This document shows, piece after piece, positions 53,854 through 62,131 of a stretch of 64,000 nt of DNA (the first letter of the stretch is position 1; each line of letters begins with the position of its first letter). The notes under the pieces were generated by a model. That model was not told the origin of the DNA. It worked only from the letters and a program-made list of their open reading frames with translations, and ran no database searches. Location: contig NZ_RQJO01000017.1 in the NCBI RefSeq assembly GCF_003858635.1, positions 241,941 to 305,940 of the forward strand, read 5' to 3'. Source of the stretch: Larkinella rosea (lineage in GTDB: Bacteria > Bacteroidota > Bacteroidia > Cytophagales > Spirosomataceae). Position numbers and translations under genes: made by a program.

Positions 53854-54108
53854 ATGAAGCTTGACGATTTTCTGAGACTCCCCCACGATCACCAGCAGGA
53901 ACAACTTTGGTTCCGGGGAGCGGTGCTGGCCAACCGTTACGAGGACACCCACATCTACCTCCTCTACGCCCTCGATTTGTTTTTTGTCGAGCTGCAGTAC
54001 GACGCTGTCGACAACCGGTTGCTCCGTTTATCGGCCTTCACCTCCACCGAACCGTTGACTCCGTATTTGCCGTTGTTGCCGGATGATTTGCTGGCGGAGT
54101 TGGGGTGA
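53854..54108 (+). CDS. Small hypothetical protein
   Basis: An 84-residue frame from ATG 53854 (MKLDDFLRLPHDHQQEQLW); a GTG at 53839 would add five residues. No signal peptide or membrane segment. The sequence has an alternating pattern (FFVELQYDAVDNRLLRLSAFTS) suggesting a small alpha/beta fold, and I do not recognise the family. It lies 76 bases upstream of an Rpn-family nuclease gene on the same strand. Its base composition is like the chromosome and not like that AT-richer neighbour. Coding status is likely but not certain. Confidence 0.55.
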   Translation: MKLDDFLRLPHDHQQEQLWFRGAVLANRYEDTHIYLLYALDLFFVELQYDAVDNRLLRLSAFTSTEPLTPYLPLLPDDLLAELG

Positions 54109-54184
54109 TCGAGTACCTCTACAAGTTATATACTTCTACTTCTGAAAGAATATCGTAATTTTCTAGCTGCTGAATTTTTGTTGC

Positions 54185-55003
54185 ATGGGTAAGCAAATAA
54201 ACCAGTACGACAAGATTTTCAAAGAAAACATCGAAGCCGTCATACCGGGTTTAATGCGGGATATACTTGGTATTACGCCATTTATGTCGGTGGAACTACC
54301 CGATGATATTCAACATACAAAAGAGCGTAAGCCTGATGTATTAAAGAAAATTACGGATGTTCAAGGCAACAATTTTGTACTCCAAATTGAATTTCAAGTT
54401 GTTGATGAACCGGAAATGATTTACCGTATGGCCGATTATTATATTATGCTCCTGCGGAAATATAAAATTCCTGTTCGCCAGTTTGTTATTTTTCTCGGTT
54501 CAACCAAGCCGCAAATGCTTACCTTGATTGAGAGTGAATGTCTCACATTCAGCTTTCCAGTCATCTCTTTTGCCAAACTGGATTATCATCTTTTTCTTAA
54601 ATCTGACCAACCCGAAGAAGTTATTCTGGGCGTATTAGGCAATTTTGGAGGAGAGTCCCCTGAAACCGTTTTGCACCGGATTATTCAACGGGTTGAAGCA
54701 ACAACGATTGGTGATCTCGCGTTAAAAAGATATTTTAGCCAGTTGCGCGTTTTAGCGCAGTTACGTAACTTAGAGCAAACACTTAAAGACCTTACAATGG
54801 ACAGTATCGCCAAGTTTGTAAGCATTGAGAAAGATGCGGCCTATCTGGTCGGGCAAGACAATGCCCGGGAACAGGAGCAGATTAAATTTGTAAACAATTT
54901 GCTGACCGAAACAGATTTTTCGGTGGAAAAAGTCGCTAAAATTGCTGGCGTTTCGGTTGAATTTGTAGAAAAGATCAAGCAAAAATTTCCGACTAGTAAT
55001 TAG
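54185..55003 (+). CDS. Rpn-family PD-(D/E)XK recombination-promoting nuclease / putative transposase
   Basis: A 272-residue protein. The nuclease core is in the first half: YDKIFKENIEAVIPGLM, then RKPDVLKKITDVQGNNFVLQIEFQ, where Asp in PDVL and the Glu/Gln in IEFQ fit the modified PD-(D/E)XK active site of Rpn proteins. MIYRMADYYIMLLRKYKIPVRQFVIFLG continues the fold. The C-terminal region is helical (REQEQIKFVNNLLTETDFSVEKVAKIAGVSVEFVEKIKQKF). Related E. coli Rpn proteins promote RecA-independent recombination; many copies spread within genomes. The coding sequence is visibly AT-richer than its neighbours, and no terminal inverted repeats are seen, so it is not a simple insertion sequence. 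Confidence 0.8.
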   Translation: MGKQINQYDKIFKENIEAVIPGLMRDILGITPFMSVELPDDIQHTKERKPDVLKKITDVQGNNFVLQIEFQVVDEPEMIYRMADYYIMLLRKYKIPVRQFVIFLGSTKPQMLTLIESECLTFSFPVISFAKLDYHLFLKSDQPEEVILGVLGNFGGESPETVLHRIIQRVEATTIGDLALKRYFSQLRVLAQLRNLEQTLKDLTMDSIAKFVSIEKDAAYLVGQDNAREQEQIKFVNNLLTETDFSVEKVAKIAGVSVEFVEKIKQKFPTSN

Positions 55004-55054
55004 CTTTTTGACTGGATTACGATTGGACATTTTCTAGTCCTACATTCCTAACCC

Positions 55055-55639
55055 TCACTCCGGCAATCCATACGCCATCCGAACCGCTTCATAATTACTG
55101 AAATCAACGGCGGCTAGACGACCATTGGAAACTTTGTCGGCGGTGACGACCACCACGCGGATGGCTTCGAAATACTCGTTGCCGGTTTGAAAATTGACCG
55201 TCCGGCGCAAAAACACCCCCGCCAGTGTCTGGCCGTTGCCCGGCGAAACAAAATGGGTGTAGGCATTGCCCTTAATGGTTTCACCCGGAATCGAAAACCA
55301 GTACGAATCTTCTTCACCATTGGCCTTCTGAACCGACTGTTTGACGTATACGTAAAAGACACTCTTTTCGACAATATCCCGATTGATAGCCTGGGGCAGC
55401 GGCAGCAATAAATCGGTCAATCCTTCGTGATTTCGCGCACTGTAGTTGATCTGCTGCGCGTTCGCCGTTCCGTCGGCCCCTTTGTCGCCTTTATCTCCTT
55501 TATCCCCTTTTGCACCGTTGGCGCCCGCCGGTCCCTGTGGCCCTTGCGGTCCTTCGGGCCCTTCCAGACTTTGGCAGGAACTGAACACCACGCAACTCAT
55601 CATAAAAATCGCCACCACAGTGCGTAAAAACGTCTTCAT
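55055..55639 (-). CDS. Collagen-like-repeat lipoprotein
   Basis: A 194-residue lipoprotein with lipobox VVFSSC (lipidated Cys near residue 22). Ten Gly-X-Y triplets follow at once (GPEGPQGPQGPAGANGAKGD, then further GDK units and GADG), a short collagen-like stalk at residues ~27-56. The C-terminal ~135 residues form a globular beta-rich domain (SVFYVYVKQSVQKANGEEDSYWFSIPG; TLAGVFLRRTVNFQTGNEYFEAIRVVVV). Such proteins are common in Bacteroidota and probably form surface trimers; the stalk is short for a stable triple helix. No operon partner is evident. Confidence 0.85.
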   Translation of the reverse strand: MKTFLRTVVAIFMMSCVVFSSCQSLEGPEGPQGPQGPAGANGAKGDKGDKGDKGADGTANAQQINYSARNHEGLTDLLLPLPQAINRDIVEKSVFYVYVKQSVQKANGEEDSYWFSIPGETIKGNAYTHFVSPGNGQTLAGVFLRRTVNFQTGNEYFEAIRVVVVTADKVSNGRLAAVDFSNYEAVRMAYGLPE

Positions 55640-55705
55640 AGGAAATCAGGTTATTTGTTTAATGCTTAAGCTCGAAATTTAGGAAAAAACCGCCCCTTTT
55701 CTTAG

Positions 55706-56815
55706 TTAACTCATCGTTTCGGGTTCCGAATAGACCAGATATTCGAGCAGGAGGGCCAGTGAGTGTGCTTCGCAGGTCCAGTCCATCCGAACCAGCCGGG
55801 ACTGCGCCATGCGGTTGAGCAGTGGATTTTGGGACGCCGTCAACATGCCGGCAATAAAAAAGGAATAAGTACGAATTTCACTTTCCGGAATGCGGTTTAC
55901 GGCAATCCGGGGTGGTTTTTCGCCCAGTTGTAGCAACGACGTGGAAACAATCAGTTGGTCCATTACCGGCAAACCGCTTTCCAGCAACCGAAAGCCGTCC
56001 CGGATTAACTGCGGCCGAATCGGCTCCAAGGGTTCCGGACGGAAAGCGGCCAGCAAACCGGCAATATGGTAGAAGATCAGGACGGTTCGCGGATACGAGT
56101 GTGAACAGCGAAACGGCTCGCGGAAGTACCGACCGGTTTCCACCACCGACCGAATGAACGTCAGGCTGTCGAAATCGTGTTCGTCCAGCGGCAGGTTGTA
56201 GTGAAAAATGCAAAACAGTAGATTGCATAAAACGCTGGCGTCGAACTCAACGGGCATGTTTTTGCCAAACCAGGTTGAATAGGCCCGCAGATTGATGTAC
56301 TCGGGATACGAATCCTCGACCTGCCGGGTCGCCAGATTCGCATGCTGCGCCAGCTTGTGTTTCAACCAGAACAAGTCTTCGCGCGATGGCTGGCTGGTCA
56401 GGTAAATCATCGCCGTATCGTCGGCATCGTCGGGAAGCCGGAAATGCTCGATGCGGTGCAAAAACCGCCCGTTTGGAAAATGACCGGAAGAGCGGCCCGG
56501 TTTGGGTGTTTTATAAAAATTATAGGTTTTTAGCCCGTCTTTGTTCTGAAAATCAGGATAATGCAGCATGGCACTCTGACTAATTTTGTCGACTTTTTCC
56601 TGCAAAGCCACGGGAAGCCTGGCCCGGATTTGCTGTAAAGTAAAAACCGTAATGGCCGTAAAAAAAACGTTGGTATCGGGGCGGTGGTAGCCTGCCAGCA
56701 ACGGATTGCTTCGGTAGGAGGGTAGCAAACCGGACGGGAAAAATACACTGTTTTCCGACTGAAGCGCCGAGATCCGGTGGAGTAACTGTTCGATGAAAGC
56801 GATTCGATCCGACAT
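55706..56815 (-). CDS. Hypothetical protein, predicted alpha/alpha-toroid type
   Basis: A 369-residue protein, starting at ATG 56815 (MSDRIAFIEQLLHRISALQ); the frame extends upstream to 56917 but overlaps the promoter side of the divergent gene. It is mostly helical with no signal peptide or membrane segment. The motif LPDDADDTAMIYLT resembles the D-D-x-D-D-T-A motif of terpenoid-cyclase/prenyltransferase toroids, and paired helices follow (FDASVLCNLLFCIFHYNLPL; YPRTVLIFYHIAGLLAAF; DQLIVSTSLLQLGEKPP). A catalytic role is not established. The gene is divergently arranged with the lipoprotein at 56983-57591. Confidence 0.65.
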   Translation of the reverse strand: MSDRIAFIEQLLHRISALQSENSVFFPSGLLPSYRSNPLLAGYHRPDTNVFFTAITVFTLQQIRARLPVALQEKVDKISQSAMLHYPDFQNKDGLKTYNFYKTPKPGRSSGHFPNGRFLHRIEHFRLPDDADDTAMIYLTSQPSREDLFWLKHKLAQHANLATRQVEDSYPEYINLRAYSTWFGKNMPVEFDASVLCNLLFCIFHYNLPLDEHDFDSLTFIRSVVETGRYFREPFRCSHSYPRTVLIFYHIAGLLAAFRPEPLEPIRPQLIRDGFRLLESGLPVMDQLIVSTSLLQLGEKPPRIAVNRIPESEIRTYSFFIAGMLTASQNPLLNRMAQSRLVRMDWTCEAHSLALLLEYLVYSEPETMS

Positions 56816-56982
56816 ATTTCCCCAAAATAAGCCATCTCCAACCACTTTTGCCAACCTACAACCCGGTTCTGTTCGTAATTCAGAACCCGAACCTCTTACG
56901 GCCTTTTTTCCTTTCATCCGCTAACTTCTTGCAACCAACGGCTCTTCTCCGTAGTTTCGTCAACACGACTGTTTGCAAAAAC

Positions 56983-57591
56983 ATGACACCAATTCGAAAA
57001 CAAACCATTTTACGTCGGGTGAAAGACATCGCCCTCAGTGCCACCCTGGGCCTCGCGCTGCTGAATGGTACGACGGTATTGCAAAGCTGTGGCAATTCGG
57101 GCGACTCCGATTATGAACAGGCCGATGATGAAAAACCGGCGTTCGGAAAAGGCGTTCGGACGTTCATCACGGAAACGAGTCCGGGGAATTTTAAAATTAC
57201 GGACGAAGTGGAAGTCGACCCCAAACTGGCGGGTGCGGTGGTTAATTATGCAGATGGTCACCGCGATACGCTGAGCGTCGAAGCCGCCCGCCGGTTGGTA
57301 CAGGCCGACTCGTCAACGCGTCGCTATTTTCATAATCCGGCGGCCTATCACCACCACAGCGGTTTATCAAATGTGCTGTTGTGGGGGAGCCTGGGCTACA
57401 TGCTGGGTCGATCGACTACTCCGCGTTATGCCAATGAACAGCAATATAGCTCCGGCGTATACAGCAACCCCCAGACGTACGAACGCGCCAACCGAATCGG
57501 GAGCAGCGTCAGCAGTTCGCGGATCAGCCGCCCCTCCGGTGGTCGCAGCGGTTTTTTTGGCGGTGGCCGTTCGCGGGGCTTTTCGTCGTAG
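56983..57591 (+). CDS. UPF0323-like lipoprotein with Gly/Ser-rich tail
   Basis: A 202-residue protein. ATG 56983 (MTPIRKQTILRRVKDIALSATLGLALLNG) gives a signal region ending in VLQSC, a plausible lipobox; the frame is open from 56848. The middle contains RTFITETSPGNFKITDEVEVDPKLAGAVVNYADGHRDTLS and a Gly-rich membrane-like hairpin SNVLLWGSLGYMLGRS. The tail is rich in Ser, Arg and Gly and ends GGRSGFFGGGRSRGFSS. Order and tail resemble the UPF0323 lipoprotein family, whose function is unknown. The next gene, 57710-58267, is also a small lipoprotein. Confidence 0.65.
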   Translation: MTPIRKQTILRRVKDIALSATLGLALLNGTTVLQSCGNSGDSDYEQADDEKPAFGKGVRTFITETSPGNFKITDEVEVDPKLAGAVVNYADGHRDTLSVEAARRLVQADSSTRRYFHNPAAYHHHSGLSNVLLWGSLGYMLGRSTTPRYANEQQYSSGVYSNPQTYERANRIGSSVSSSRISRPSGGRSGFFGGGRSRGFSS

Positions 57592-57709
57592 AACAGTTTG
57601 CAGTATTTGGTTTTCTGATTACGGAAGGCGGACGCATACTATTTATGCTGGCGTCAGCAACCGAAAGCTGTAAACCCAAAACCGTAAACCAACAACCAAC
57701 CTGAACTAT

Positions 57710-58267
57710 ATGAAACAAACGTTTATCTACAGCGCGCTGCTGGCAACGGTGCTTTTGCTGAATGCCTGCCAGACTAAACAACAGGTATCGGAGGCCACTT
57801 CTCCGGTCGACAGTACTCAAATGGTTACCAATCAGCCTGATTCGGAAGTTGTCGTGAGCGATTGGCTGGAGCAGCTGGTTGGGCCGGACGACGGCCTATT
57901 CCGGGGAGTTAATTCGGGCGATGCGGTTTCGGTGGTCAAGGAGAAAGAGTCGGCTGAACCATTCGAAGAAGATGCCGCTCACGTGGGGTATACCATCGAT
58001 TATCCGAATCTGGAGTCAACGGATATTCAGTATTTTCTGGATAAAAATAAAAAAGTTTCGGGCATTCAGGTCGATATTTACCTCAATAACCGGCAATCGG
58101 TTGATACGCACCTGAAGGAATTGACGACGTATTTTACCCGTAAATATGGCAATCCGGTTCAGCAAACGTGGAAGGCTTCCGGCAACGACCGGGTGACGCT
58201 GACCGATGTGTCGAAAGGCAAGGATTTTGGCCTGAAGCTGACGCTGGGCGGCAGTCCGAGCATGTAG
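57710..58267 (+). CDS. Hypothetical lipoprotein
   Basis: A 185-residue lipoprotein with lipobox LLLNAC (Cys near residue 20). After a Ser/Thr-rich linker (QTKQQVSEATSPVDSTQMV) a compact domain covers residues ~50-180. It includes VGYTIDYPNLESTDIQYFLDKNKKVSGIQVDIYLNN and THLKELTTYFTRKYGNPVQQTWKASGNDRVTLTDVSKGKDFGLKLTL, which suggest an alternating strand-helix-strand fold. I do not recognise the family. It follows the UPF0323-like gene by 118 bases, and a strong palindromic terminator follows 8 bases after its stop. Confidence 0.7.
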   Translation: MKQTFIYSALLATVLLLNACQTKQQVSEATSPVDSTQMVTNQPDSEVVVSDWLEQLVGPDDGLFRGVNSGDAVSVVKEKESAEPFEEDAAHVGYTIDYPNLESTDIQYFLDKNKKVSGIQVDIYLNNRQSVDTHLKELTTYFTRKYGNPVQQTWKASGNDRVTLTDVSKGKDFGLKLTLGGSPSM

Positions 58268-58275
58268 AAAAAACA

Positions 58276-58322
58276 ATGATGAATGTAAAAGTGGTGGAGT
58301 GTTTCACTTTTACATTCATCAT
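58276..58322. terminator. Bidirectional palindromic terminator (AATGTAAAA word type)
   Basis: Perfect 18-bp arms (58276-58293 and 58305-58322) with an 11-base loop, between converging genes. The arm word GAATGTAAAAGTG resembles the palindrome at 14783-14863, pointing to a family of such elements. Confidence 0.75.
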
Positions 58323-58334
58323 TTATATTCATCA

Positions 58335-59405
58335 TTAAATTTTATACATCCAGCCAAACGTGTCTTCAACCCGTCCGGTTCTGACATCCGTGAGGTAATT
58401 GAAGATGCGGTTTGCCAGTGAATCTTCTTTCGGAATTTCGCTCAGCATGTAATCTTTCCCTTCAAATCCGATCAGCGAATACGGCGAAACCACCACGGCG
58501 GTTCCTGCACCGAACGCTTCCGTCAGGTTGCCGTTTTCAATGCCTTCAATCACTTCCTGAATCGACACTTTTCGTTCTTCCACGTCGATGCCCCAGCTCC
58601 GAACCGCCTGAATGATGCTGTCGCGGGTAACGCCTTTCAGAATCGAATCCGACGTGGCCGGAGTGACCAGCTTGCCGTCGATCACGAACATAATGTTCAT
58701 GGTTCCCGATTCTTCAATGTATTTGTGTTCAACGCCGTCGGTCCACATAATCTGGTCGTAACCAGCCTTTTGGGCCAGCATCGTCGGATACATCGATCCG
58801 GCATAGTTGCCCGCACATTTGGCGTATCCAACTCCGCCCGGTGCCGACCGGATGTACTCGGTTTCTACTTTCAGTTTCGGCGGTTTGGTATAATAAGCGC
58901 CCACGGGACAGGTGAAAATACAAAACCGGTACGTTTTCGAGGGGGCAACGCCCAGGAATACGTCTGTAGCAAACATGTAGGGCCGGATGTAGAGCGAGCT
59001 GTCGGGCGTGTTCGGCACCCAGTCGGCATCGACCCGGAGCAACGCTTCCAGACCACCCATGAAAACCTCCTCCGGAATCGTCGCCATGCACATGCGCTCG
59101 GCCGACACGTTCATCCGTTTCCAGTTTTCGAGCGGGCGAAACATCAGCACCTCACCGGCTTCATTTTTATAGGCTTTCATGCCTTCGAAAATCGACTGCC
59201 CGTAGTGCAGCGACGACAGCGCCGGGCTGAGGGTAAAGCTGTCAAACGGCACCACCTGCAGGTTTTGCCACTGGCCGTCCACGAAGTCGGCCACAAACAT
59301 GTGGTCCGAAAAATGTTTGCCAAATGGCAGGTTGTTGAAGTCGACCTCCTCAATCCGGGAGCGTTCTGCTTTCTTTAGCGCGATGTTTACTAATTCGGTA
59401 GTCAT
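58335..59405 (-). CDS. ilvE: Branched-chain amino acid aminotransferase
   Basis: A 356-residue class IV PLP aminotransferase, start ATG 59405 (MTTELVNIALKKAERSRIEEVD). Family markers: LSPALSSLHYGQSIFEGMKAYKNEAGEVLMFRP near residues 65-100, the lysine in GGVGYAKCAGNYAGS that binds PLP, then YDQIMWTDGVEHKYIEESGTMNIMFV and TSDSILKGVTRDSIIQ. The length and the GVEHKYIEE segment fit the group II (eukaryote-like) type. It transfers amino groups between Val/Leu/Ile and 2-oxoglutarate. It stands alone, without other ilv or leu genes nearby. Confidence 0.95.
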   Translation of the reverse strand: MTTELVNIALKKAERSRIEEVDFNNLPFGKHFSDHMFVADFVDGQWQNLQVVPFDSFTLSPALSSLHYGQSIFEGMKAYKNEAGEVLMFRPLENWKRMNVSAERMCMATIPEEVFMGGLEALLRVDADWVPNTPDSSLYIRPYMFATDVFLGVAPSKTYRFCIFTCPVGAYYTKPPKLKVETEYIRSAPGGVGYAKCAGNYAGSMYPTMLAQKAGYDQIMWTDGVEHKYIEESGTMNIMFVIDGKLVTPATSDSILKGVTRDSIIQAVRSWGIDVEERKVSIQEVIEGIENGNLTEAFGAGTAVVVSPYSLIGFEGKDYMLSEIPKEDSLANRIFNYLTDVRTGRVEDTFGWMYKI

Positions 59406-59461
59406 AATGGTCGGTAGCAAATCTGACCAACTAAAAAAGTCGTCAGCGGGTTGATAGTCAG

Positions 59462-59469
59462 CAAATGTA
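59462..59469 (-). promoter_or_regulatory. Candidate -7 element (TACATTTG) of ilvE
   Basis: TACATTTG on the minus strand matches the Bacteroidota -7 consensus TAnnTTTG. It lies 57 bases before the ilvE start codon. The -33 TTG element is not obvious. Confidence 0.45.
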
Positions 59470-59570
59470 TTGAAAACTTCAGGAAGTGTCCAGTAAAAAT
59501 TAGTTGTTATGCTAATTATTTTTTTTACGGTTGCTGATTTGTTAATAAGCTTTGAAAAGCGGTTACAAAA

Positions 59571-60122
59571 CTACACCCTCGGTTTCCAGGTAATTTCCTC
59601 CGCGCCTAGTTCCTGCGTCATTTTGCGGCTCAACACAAACAGGTAATCCGATAACCGGTTGAGGTACTGAATCACCAGCGGATCGACCGGTTCTACGTCA
59701 TTCAGCGCAATGACCAGCCGCTCGGCCCGTCGGCAAACCGTACGGGCCAGATGACAAAACGAGACGGACTGATGCCCCCCCGGCAACACAAACGCCCGGA
59801 GTGCCGGAAGCCCGGTGTCCATTTCGTCCATTGCCTTTTCCAGCACCGTAATGTCCGCATCCCGAATGGCCGGCAGCGGTTTTTTAACGGTTTTTTCCGG
59901 GTCAGTCGCCAGTTCGGCCCCAACCGTAAACAACCGATCCTGAATTTCCTTGATCAAGTCCTTGCGGTTTTCGTTCACCGGCTGATCCCGCACCAAACCG
60001 ATGTAGGAATTCAATTCATCGACGGTTCCGTACGCACCGATTCGGTGATGTGCTTTACTAACCCGACGCCCGCCGATCAGCGAAGTCTGGCCTTGGTCGC
60101 CGGTTTTGGTGTAAATTTTCAT
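59571..60122 (-). CDS. Cob(I)alamin adenosyltransferase, PduO type
   Basis: A 183-residue ATP:cob(I)alamin adenosyltransferase that makes adenosylcobalamin. The nucleotide-binding N-terminus reads YTKTGDQGQTSLIGGRRVSKAHHRIGAYGTVDELNSYIG. The helical bundle has FVLPGGHQSVSFCHLARTVCRRAERLVIAL near residues 110-140, with the R-x-x-x-R-R-A-E-R motif characteristic of PduO-type enzymes. The C-terminus (QYLNRLSDYLFVLSRKM) is also typical. It stands alone between ilvE and a divergent membrane-protein gene. Confidence 0.93.
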   Translation of the reverse strand: MKIYTKTGDQGQTSLIGGRRVSKAHHRIGAYGTVDELNSYIGLVRDQPVNENRKDLIKEIQDRLFTVGAELATDPEKTVKKPLPAIRDADITVLEKAMDEMDTGLPALRAFVLPGGHQSVSFCHLARTVCRRAERLVIALNDVEPVDPLVIQYLNRLSDYLFVLSRKMTQELGAEEITWKPRV

Positions 60123-60197
60123 GGGATATTAAAAGGCTGTTTTGCAAAGATCAACAAAGGAAATCAGAGTTAGTAACAGAATACTTTAAAGCTTGAA

Positions 60198-60229
60198 TTG
60201 GGAACACACCGCGTCAGCCCGTACCTTTG
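60198..60229 (+). promoter_or_regulatory. Promoter of membrane-protein/queA unit
   Basis: TTG at 60198-60200, a 21-base spacer, and TACCTTTG at 60222-60229, an exact match to TAnnTTTG. Transcription would start about 60236, some 30 bases before the start codon at 60267. Confidence 0.65.
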
Positions 60230-60266
60230 CGGCCCAAAGCCTGATAGCAGGCGAATCGACAAATTC

Positions 60267-60776
60267 ATGAAAGTTAGCACGTTTGCAATTCGATTATGGC
60301 GGCTGGCCTCGCTGGTGGGCTTCGCATCAATACTGATTTATACGTACGTTTCGCTGGAAAACAATGTGGCCGTAGGATTTACACCCGACAGCCGCCCGGA
60401 TGTGTTTATGAGCCGCGACTACCTGTTTTACGCCTGCGTCGCCATTTTTTTGATTACGAATACCCTCATCAACACCCTCACGAAGCTTTTTCCGAAAGTA
60501 GACGGCGTGAAGTTGCCCATTCCGAACCAGCAGGCCTGGATCGAAAACCGTGACCAGTTGAACGAGATTGTCCGCAACTGGTTTTATTGCCTGATGGCCG
60601 CTGTCAATACCATTATGGCCCTGGCCCTGTATGTTCTCCGTCGTTTAAACAGTCAGTTGGGGTCAACCAGTTTGAGCGGGCACCAGTGGCTATTACCGGT
60701 TTGCACGGCTATCCTTGCCGTTGTAATTATTTCGCTGCCCATCCGTCTGGCTCTGAAACCCGCTGTTGAAGAGTGA
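60267..60776 (+). CDS. Small integral membrane protein of unknown function
   Basis: A 169-residue protein from ATG 60267 (MKVSTFAIRLWRLASLVGF), placed just after an exact TAnnTTTG promoter; the frame is open from 60198. Four hydrophobic segments lie near residues 10-28, 52-70, 105-125 and 143-163. The sequence between helices 2 and 3 (KLFPKVDGVKLPIPNQQAWIENRDQLNEIVRNW) resembles a conserved cytoplasmic loop. I do not recognise the family. It is 2 bases upstream of queA and therefore almost certainly co-transcribed with it. Confidence 0.75.
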   Translation: MKVSTFAIRLWRLASLVGFASILIYTYVSLENNVAVGFTPDSRPDVFMSRDYLFYACVAIFLITNTLINTLTKLFPKVDGVKLPIPNQQAWIENRDQLNEIVRNWFYCLMAAVNTIMALALYVLRRLNSQLGSTSLSGHQWLLPVCTAILAVVIISLPIRLALKPAVEE

Positions 60777-60778
60777 CG

Positions 60779-62014
60779 ATGGAAGAGTTGCAACTCAATG
60801 ATTTTCAATATAACCTGCCCGACGAGCGGATTGCCCGGTTTCCGTTGCCGCAACGCGATCGGTCTAAATTGCTGGAATACCGGCAGGGGAAAATTGATCA
60901 TCGTTCTTTTCGGGATTTGCCCGATCAGTTACCGTCCGGCAGTTTGCTGGTCTTTAATGATACCAAAGTAATTCCGGCCCGGTTGCATTTCCGGCGGTCG
61001 ACCGGGGCAACCATCGAGTTGTTTCTGCTCAATCCGGTTCCGGCCGACCGACTGGTTTCTGAAGCCATGCAGGATCACCATCAAAGCATCTGGCAATGCA
61101 TGATTGGGAACCGGAAGCGCTGGAAACCGGACGAAGTATTGGAACAGGAGGTTCGGATTCATGACCATACGGTTTTGGTAAAAGCCCACTGGCACGACGC
61201 CCATCAGTCGCAGGTCCGGTTTGAATGGACGCCGGGCAACGAAATGCCGGGCGACGAAATGCCGGGCGACGAATCCTTTGCGGCCATTCTCCACGAAGCT
61301 GGTAAAATTCCGCTGCCGCCTTATCTGAATCGCGACGTAACCGAAGCCGACAAGGAAACCTATCAAACCGTCTATTCCCGGATTGAAGGGGCGGTGGCGG
61401 CTCCGACGGCCGGTCTGCATTTTACGCCGGAAGTGCTCGCGCAACTCGCCCAAAAAGGGATTAAAACCGATTACCTCACGCTGCATGTCGGCGCCGGAAC
61501 CTTTCAGCCGATCAAAACATCGGACGTTCGCCAGCACGCGATGCACTCCGAGCAGGTGGTTTATTCCCGACAAAATTTACAGCATCTGCTAACGCACACC
61601 GGCCCCGTCATTGCCGTTGGTACTACGTCGATGCGTTCGCTGGAAAGCCTGTACTGGTTTGGCGTTCGGCTGCTGAAGCAGGAACCCGATCCATGGCATC
61701 TGGATCAAAAGTATGCATATTCCGTCAGCGAAAACGATCTGCCGGAAAAACCGGAAGCGGTGCGTGCGGTTTTGAATTACCTCGAAAAAACCGGTCAGGA
61801 AGCCGTCATCGGCCATACCGGTATTTATTGCATGCCCGGTTACCGGTTTCGGATAACGAACGGATTGGTTACCAACTTCCACCAGCCCGGTTCCACCCTG
61901 ATTTTGCTGATAGCGGCTTTCGTCGGTGAAAACTGGCGTACGATATATAAGGAAGCGTTGCAAAACGGGTACCGGTTTTTAAGTTACGGCGACTCCTCGC
62001 TGCTTTTACCCTGA
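60779..62014 (+). CDS. queA: S-adenosylmethionine:tRNA ribosyltransferase-isomerase
   Basis: A 411-residue enzyme that transfers the ribosyl group of SAM to 7-aminomethyl-7-deazaguanine in tRNA to make epoxyqueuosine. Markers: FQYNLPDERIARFPLPQRDRSKLLEY at the start, LLVFNDTKVIPARLHFRRSTGATIELFLL, EGAVAAPTAGLHFTPEVLAQLAQKGI and TLHVGAGTFQPIKT, and FHQPGSTLILLIAAFVG near the end. ATG 60779 is chosen; a GTG at 60773 is possible. Residues ~155-166 (GNEMPGDEMPGDE) come from a 15-bp tandem triplication at 61231-61274 within a surface loop. The enzyme is longer than many QueA proteins partly through such insertions. Confidence 0.95.
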   Translation: MEELQLNDFQYNLPDERIARFPLPQRDRSKLLEYRQGKIDHRSFRDLPDQLPSGSLLVFNDTKVIPARLHFRRSTGATIELFLLNPVPADRLVSEAMQDHHQSIWQCMIGNRKRWKPDEVLEQEVRIHDHTVLVKAHWHDAHQSQVRFEWTPGNEMPGDEMPGDESFAAILHEAGKIPLPPYLNRDVTEADKETYQTVYSRIEGAVAAPTAGLHFTPEVLAQLAQKGIKTDYLTLHVGAGTFQPIKTSDVRQHAMHSEQVVYSRQNLQHLLTHTGPVIAVGTTSMRSLESLYWFGVRLLKQEPDPWHLDQKYAYSVSENDLPEKPEAVRAVLNYLEKTGQEAVIGHTGIYCMPGYRFRITNGLVTNFHQPGSTLILLIAAFVGENWRTIYKEALQNGYRFLSYGDSSLLLP

Positions 62015-62019
62015 AGTTG

Positions 62020-62121
62020 TATCTTTGCACCCAAAAATTGAGGAAGAGAGGAGGAAGAGATAAAAGGAAGAAAGGCCATGCGTCCTCCCTTCCTGCCTTC
62101 CTCCTTTCTTCCTCTCCTCCT
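62020..62121 (+). promoter_or_regulatory. tyrS promoter and polypurine/polypyrimidine inverted leader
   Basis: TATCTTTG (62020-62027) matches TAnnTTTG exactly, 6 bases after the queA stop. Downstream, 62040-62121 is a purine-rich run (GGAAGAGAGGAGGAAGAG) followed by a pyrimidine-rich run (CCTTCCTCCTTTCTTCCTC) that form an imperfect inverted repeat. Its RNA hairpin would sit just before the tyrS start codon at 62132. Confidence 0.6.
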
Positions 62122-62131
62122 TACTTACATT

